NCBI GenBank assembly: GCA_947466165.1
Contig: CANIDW010000042.1
Location: 1-9,012, forward strand
Direction: 5' to 3'
DNA length: 9,012 nucleotides
Source of the DNA: Comamonadaceae bacterium
GTDB lineage: Bacteria > Pseudomonadota > Gammaproteobacteria > Burkholderiales > Burkholderiaceae_C
Shown one piece after another: positions 5,049-9,012 of the stretch (position 1 is its first letter; each line of letters opens with the position of its first letter). A program made the translations under genes and the position numbers. Below the pieces are notes generated by a model. The model saw only the letters and a program-made list of their open reading frames with translations, ran no database searches and had not been told where the DNA came from.

Positions 5049-8000
5049 TTAGCCTGTAACAGGCCCTGTGGACGACTCACGCCGTACCTTGAAGGCGGCA
5101 GCGTACATGGCCGGCAAGGCCAGCAGGGTGAGCACGGTGGCGACGATCAGCCCGCCCATGATGCAGACGGCCATTGGCCCCCAGAAAACGCTGCGCGACA
5201 GTGGAATCATGGCCAGCACAGCGGCAGCGGCTGTCAGCACAATGGGGCGCAAACGCCGCACGGCCGAATCGACAATCGCCTCCCAGGCAGGCACGCCGCG
5301 CGAGCGCTCCTGCTCGATCTGGTCGATCAGGATCACCGAGTTGCGCTGGATCATGCCCATCAGGGCAATCACCCCGAGCAAGGCCACAAAGCCAAAGGGC
5401 TTGCCGAAGACCAGCAGCCCGGCCGCTGCGCCGGCAATGCCCAGCGGGCCGGTGATGAACACCAGCAAAGACCGGCTGAAGCTGCGCAGTTGCAGCATCA
5501 GCAAGGTGAAGGTCAGGAACAGCATCACCGGCACACCCGCCGCGATGGAGCTGGAGCCCTTGCTGCTTTGCTCCACCGCACCAGCGACGTCGATGCGGTA
5601 GCCGGCCATGCCTTTGCCCTGCCACTGTTTTTCCAGGTTTTTGAGCGCCGGCAAAAGTTCGGCGGTGACAGTCGCCCCTTGCAAGCCCTCCACGATGTCG
5701 CTTTGCACCGTGATGGCAAAGTCACGGTTCTCACGCCACATCACGCCGGGCTCCCAGGCAAACACCGGCCTGGCGATTTGCACCAGCGGAATAGAGCGGC
5801 CCGAGGTGGTGGGCACATAGGCGCTGAACAAGTCGGTGACGGCGTCGCGCTCGGCCCTGGGCTGGCGCAGCACCACCTCAATCAGCTTGTCACCTTCGCG
5901 GAACTGGCCCACCGTGCTGCCCGTCAGGGCAATGCTCAGGGCTTGCGCAATCGACTGGCTGCTGACGCCCAGCGCACGCGCCTTGGCCTGGTCCACCTCC
6001 AGGCGGATGGTCTTGACGTACTCGTTCCAGTTGTCGTTCACACCCCGGGTGTTGCTGCTGGCTTGCATGAGCTTTTTGACTTCGTCAGCGCGCTCACGCA
6101 AGACCACCGGGTCTGCGCCCACCACCCGGAACTGCACCGGGTAAGCCACCGGCGGCCCGTTGGGCAGCAACTTGACGCGCCCGCGCACCTCGGGAAACTC
6201 GCTGGCCAGCATCGCGGGTAGCTTGACGCGCAGCGACTCGCGCACTTTCAGGTCTTTGGGGAGGATCAAGAGCTGCGACACATTGGTTTGCGGAAAAACC
6301 TGGTCCAGCGGCAGGTAAAAACGCGGCACACCCGAGCCCACCCAGGTGCTCACAGAGCTCACGCCGGGTTCTTGCATCAGGCGCTGCTCAAAGCGCTTGG
6401 CGACTTGCTCGTTGGCCGCGAAGGAGGCACCTTCAGGCAGCCAGATGTCGACCAGAATTTCGGGGCGACTGGAGTCCGGGAAAAACTGCTGCTGCACCCG
6501 GCCCATGCCCACAATGCCCAGCGCAAAAATCAGCACCGTCACGCCGATGGTGGTCCAACGGTATTCCACGCACCAGTTCACGCAGCTCCGGAACAGCTTG
6601 TAAAAAGGTGTGTCGAAATGCTCTTCATGCACCGCCGCCCCCGGGCCCGCCGGCTTGGCCTTGAGCAGCAAGGTGCCCAGGTAGGGCACAAAAAATACGG
6701 AAGCAAACCAGCTCAGCACCAGCGCAATCACGGTCACCGCAAAGATGGCGAAGGTGTACTCGCCGGTGACCGACTTGGCCAGCCCGATGGGCAAAAAGCC
6801 GGCCGCCGTGATCAGCGTGCCCGTGAGCATGGGCATGGCCGTGACCTCGTAGGCAAAGGTGGCGGCGCGAACCTTGTCGTAGCCCTCCTCCATCTTGCGC
6901 ACCATCATTTCCACCGCAATGATGGCGTCGTCCACCAGCAAACCCAGCGCAATGATCAGCGAGCCCAGCGAAATTTTGTGCAGGCCGATGTCCCAGTAAT
7001 CCATGGCCAGAAAAGTCACCGCCAGCACCAGAGGAATGGTGATACCCACCACCAGGCCAGGCCGCATGTCAACGTAGTAGCGCTTCCACAGCGGCAGCAC
7101 TGCAGCGTTGTCACGCGTGTGCAGGCCCAGGCTGATGAAGCTCACTGCCAGCACAATCAGCACCGCCTCGATCAGCACGCTGATGAACTCATTGACCGAA
7201 CTCGTCACCGCCTTGGGCTGGTCTTGCAACTGCACCAGCTTGATGCCGGCCGGCAGATCGGCTTCCAGGCCGGCGCGCATCTGGGTCAGTGCTTTACCCA
7301 GGCGCACGATGTCACCGCCCTTGGCCATAGAGACACCCAGCGCCACGACTTCACGGCCCTGGTGATGCACCTTGATCGATGGCGGGTCGGCATAGCCGCG
7401 GTAAACATTGGCAATGTCGCCCAAGCGCGTCTGGCTGCCCGAGGCGCCGCGCACCGGCATGGCCTTGATCTGCTCGACCGCCTGAAACTGCCCGCCCACG
7501 CGAATCTGCAACACGTCTTGCGGTGTTTGCAGGGAGCCTGCGAACTCGACCGCGTTTTGCTGGCCGAGTTGGCTTAAAACCTGGCTCATGTCCAGCCCGA
7601 GCTGGGCCTGGGCCTTCGAAATATCGATGAATATTTTTTCGTCCTGCGCGCCAAAAATCTCGACCTTGGCCACGTCTTTGACCCGCAGCAGTTGCTGACG
7701 CAGCTGGTCGGCAATCACCTTGACTTCGGCGTAGTTAAAGCCGTCAGACTCCAGCGCATAAATGATGCCGTAGACATCACCAAAGTCGTCGTTGAAAAAC
7801 GGGCCCTGAATACCGGCGGGCAAGGTGGGGCGGATGTCACCGATTTTTTTGCGCACGGTGTACCAGACATTGGCCACCTCGCTGGGCTTGGAATAGTCCT
7901 TGAGCTCCATGATGATCTGCGACTCACCCGGCTTGGAATAGCTGCGGATCTTGTCGGCGTAAAGCACCTCCTGCAAGCTGCGCTCCAGCTTGGCAGTGAC

Positions 8001-8246
8001 CAGTTCGGCCATTTGCTGCGTGGTGGCGCCCGGCCACATCGTGCGCACTACCATGGCCCGGAAGGTGAACGGCGGGTCTTCGTCCTGACCCAATTGGAAA
8101 TACGTGAAGCCCCCCATCAACATCAGCACCACCAACAGGTAGCGCGTCAGCGGGCGGTGATCCAGCGCCCAGCGGGACAGGTTGAATCCGCTGGAGGCTT
8201 CCGGCTTGGCAGCGGGCGCGGCGTCGCGCGTTGTTTCGTCATTCAT
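5049..8246 (-). CDS. RND-family efflux permease (AcrB/HAE1-like), inner-membrane proton antiporter
   Basis: This inner-membrane pump is driven by proton uptake and works with a periplasmic adaptor and an outer-membrane channel, usually exporting drugs or other amphipathic compounds. The 1065 residues match the usual size (AcrB 1049) and the 12-TM layout. TM1 is at about 33-50, followed by the first periplasmic porter/docking region (about 55-345). TM2-TM6 lie within about 350-530, a cytoplasmic linker at about 530-560 precedes TM7 (about 565-585), the second periplasmic region spans about 590-895, and TM8-TM12 end near 1052. The proton relay is visible: GLLVDD puts the TM4 aspartates at 439-440 (AcrB Asp407/408), RLRPIVLT gives Arg998 and Thr1005 (AcrB Arg971/Thr978), and Arg968 replaces AcrB Lys940. 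An extra 18 residues sit between TM2 and TM3 (about 376-394). The wording of the first porter region recalls TriC-type pumps. Substrate cannot be told from sequence. The ATG at 8246 has GAGG 5 nt upstream, inside the adaptor stop region. Confidence 0.95.
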   Translation of the reverse strand: MNDETTRDAAPAAKPEASSGFNLSRWALDHRPLTRYLLVVLMLMGGFTYFQLGQDEDPPFTFRAMVVRTMWPGATTQQMAELVTAKLERSLQEVLYADKIRSYSKPGESQIIMELKDYSKPSEVANVWYTVRKKIGDIRPTLPAGIQGPFFNDDFGDVYGIIYALESDGFNYAEVKVIADQLRQQLLRVKDVAKVEIFGAQDEKIFIDISKAQAQLGLDMSQVLSQLGQQNAVEFAGSLQTPQDVLQIRVGGQFQAVEQIKAMPVRGASGSQTRLGDIANVYRGYADPPSIKVHHQGREVVALGVSMAKGGDIVRLGKALTQMRAGLEADLPAGIKLVQLQDQPKAVTSSVNEFISVLIEAVLIVLAVSFISLGLHTRDNAAVLPLWKRYYVDMRPGLVVGITIPLVLAVTFLAMDYWDIGLHKISLGSLIIALGLLVDDAIIAVEMMVRKMEEGYDKVRAATFAYEVTAMPMLTGTLITAAGFLPIGLAKSVTGEYTFAIFAVTVIALVLSWFASVFFVPYLGTLLLKAKPAGPGAAVHEEHFDTPFYKLFRSCVNWCVEYRWTTIGVTVLIFALGIVGMGRVQQQFFPDSSRPEILVDIWLPEGASFAANEQVAKRFEQRLMQEPGVSSVSTWVGSGVPRFYLPLDQVFPQTNVSQLLILPKDLKVRESLRVKLPAMLASEFPEVRGRVKLLPNGPPVAYPVQFRVVGADPVVLRERADEVKKLMQASSNTRGVNDNWNEYVKTIRLEVDQAKARALGVSSQSIAQALSIALTGSTVGQFREGDKLIEVVLRQPRAERDAVTDLFSAYVPTTSGRSIPLVQIARPVFAWEPGVMWRENRDFAITVQSDIVEGLQGATVTAELLPALKNLEKQWQGKGMAGYRIDVAGAVEQSSKGSSSIAAGVPVMLFLTFTLLMLQLRSFSRSLLVFITGPLGIAGAAAGLLVFGKPFGFVALLGVIALMGMIQRNSVILIDQIEQERSRGVPAWEAIVDSAVRRLRPIVLTAAAAVLAMIPLSRSVFWGPMAVCIMGGLIVATVLTLLALPAMYAAAFKVRRESSTGPVTG

Positions 8247-8256
8247 GCCGGCCTCA
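8247..8256 (-). promoter_or_regulatory. ribosome binding site of the permease overlapping the adaptor stop codon
   Basis: The adaptor stop TGA (8256-8254) shares bases with GAGG (8255-8252), which lies 5 nt before the permease ATG. Only 7 nt separate the two genes. Ribosomes finishing the adaptor would cover the permease start, so translational coupling is likely and would help fix the subunit ratio. Confidence 0.6.
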
Positions 8257-9012
8257 CTTCGCAGCAGGTGTTGTCACAGCGGCTGCAGGCGCAACAGCCG
8301 TCGGCATGCCAGACGTCGGCGTGGCCGCTGCCGGCGGCTGGTACAGCCTGACCTTCTGGCCGGGCGTGAGCACATGCACGCCCGCACTCACCACCTGCAT
8401 GCCCGGCGTCAGCCCGGAAGTGATCACAGCCATGTTGCCGTCGGCATTGGCCACCTGAACATCCTGCGCCCGTACCGTCATGCTGGCCGGCTCCAGCACC
8501 CAGACCGAAATGCTAGAGCCCTCCTTGCGCAGCGCGGCAATCGGCAGCTTGATGATGGGTTGCCCCTGCGCCAATTCAGCCGGCAGGCCCGCCAGGCTGA
8601 CGGTCACGGTAGAACCCAGGGCCGGCGGCTTGGGGCCCGCGTTCAAACTGGCCTTGACCTGGTAAGTGCGGGTGGCCGGGTCGGCACTGGCCGCCACCTC
8701 GCGCACCTTGCCTTCTAAAGGCGTGTTGAGCGGCCACACCAGCACCCTCACCGGCATACCCACGCGCATGGCAGCCAGGCGTGAATCCGGCACCGTAAAG
8801 ACCACATCGCGAGCACCATCTGCCGCAATTTTGAACACCGTCATGCCGGCGCTGACCACCTGGCCGGCCTCGGCCTCCACAGCAGTGACCACGCCGGCCA
8901 CATCAGACGCCAGCACCGCATAGCCCGACTGGTTGGACTGCGAAGCCAGTTGCGCCTGGGCCTGCTCAAGCTGCGCCTGCGCCGACTTCAGCGTGGCATC
9001 GCGCCGGTCCAG
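8254..9012 (-). CDS. RND efflux periplasmic adaptor (MexA/HlyD-type), C-terminal part (cut by window edge)
   Basis: This membrane-fusion protein links the inner-membrane RND pump to an outer-membrane channel. Only the last 252 residues are present; the N-terminus with its signal or lipid anchor lies beyond 9012. The visible part opens with the second helix of the coiled-coil hairpin (LKSAQAQLEQAQAQLAS). The second half of the lipoyl domain follows (VLASDVAGVVTAVEAEAGQV, with VVSAGMTVFKIA after it), then the beta-barrel domain (VFTVPDSRLAAMRVGMPVRV, with the typical ATRTYQVKASL). The membrane-proximal domain (PIAALRKEG, VWVLEP, ITSGLTPGMQVVSAGVHVLTPGQKVR) comes next. The last 27 residues or so are an Ala/Pro/Thr-rich, probably disordered tail. 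It forms an operon with the permease. No outer-membrane factor gene is in view. Confidence 0.93.
   Translation of the reverse strand: MDRRDATLKSAQAQLEQAQAQLASQSNQSGYAVLASDVAGVVTAVEAEAGQVVSAGMTVFKIAADGARDVVFTVPDSRLAAMRVGMPVRVLVWPLNTPLEGKVREVAASADPATRTYQVKASLNAGPKPPALGSTVTVSLAGLPAELAQGQPIIKLPIAALRKEGSSISVWVLEPASMTVRAQDVQVANADGNMAVITSGLTPGMQVVSAGVHVLTPGQKVRLYQPPAAATPTSGMPTAVAPAAAVTTPAAK

Noticed and set aside
6288..7577. 429-codon open frame on the plus strand inside the RND permease
   Set aside because: Its translation is very rich in His, Gln and Arg, typical of the reverse complement of a membrane protein gene, and the minus-strand frame is continuous across it.
1..9012. search for mobile elements, CRISPR arrays, integration scars beside the tRNA, or a novel multi-gene system
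   Set aside because: No transposase, integrase, array-like repeats or duplicated tRNA end are visible. The gene content is conserved quality-control and efflux genes.

Overview
The window is ordinary bacterial chromosome, and every gene I can support lies on the minus strand. Read in the direction of transcription (from high to low coordinates) the order is: RND efflux adaptor (cut by the right edge), RND efflux permease, tRNA-Leu(UAG), tig, clpP, clpX, lon (cut by the left edge). Moderately high GC, the tRNA-Leu/tig/clpP/clpX/lon order and the wording of the proteins fit a betaproteobacterium, most likely Burkholderiales of the Comamonadaceae type (Polaromonas, Rhodoferax and Limnohabitans are plausible). 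That placement is an inference from protein and gene-order resemblance; no search was run.

Right half (5049-9012): a two-gene efflux operon. The periplasmic adaptor ends 7 nt before the permease starts, and the permease ribosome binding site overlaps the adaptor stop codon, so the two are probably translationally coupled. No outer-membrane channel gene is visible. The permease belongs to the AcrB-like (HAE1) group but carries an 18-residue insertion between TM2 and TM3 and an arginine at the position of AcrB Lys940. An intrinsic terminator (4981-5025) closes the operon.

Left half (1-4975): a protein quality-control cluster. A tRNA-Leu gene sits 30 nt ahead of tig (trigger factor, nascent-chain chaperone and PPIase), followed by clpP (serine peptidase), clpX (AAA+ unfoldase partner of ClpP) and lon (AAA+ protease). 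The cluster is not one simple transcript. There is a 13-bp hairpin with a T-rich tail between tig and clpP, and a perfect 11-bp intrinsic terminator between clpP and clpX. Sequences resembling the heat-shock sigma-32 promoter, both with 13-nt spacers, precede clpP and lon. The layout suggests that growth-related expression (tRNA and tig) and stress-induced expression (clpP, lon) are separated within a conserved block.

I found no mobile elements, CRISPR arrays, phage genes or novel multi-gene system. The points worth a second look are regulatory: the two heat-shock-like promoters, a terminator only a few bases upstream of the tRNA, a hairpin around the clpX stop codon, and two sequence peculiarities of the efflux permease.
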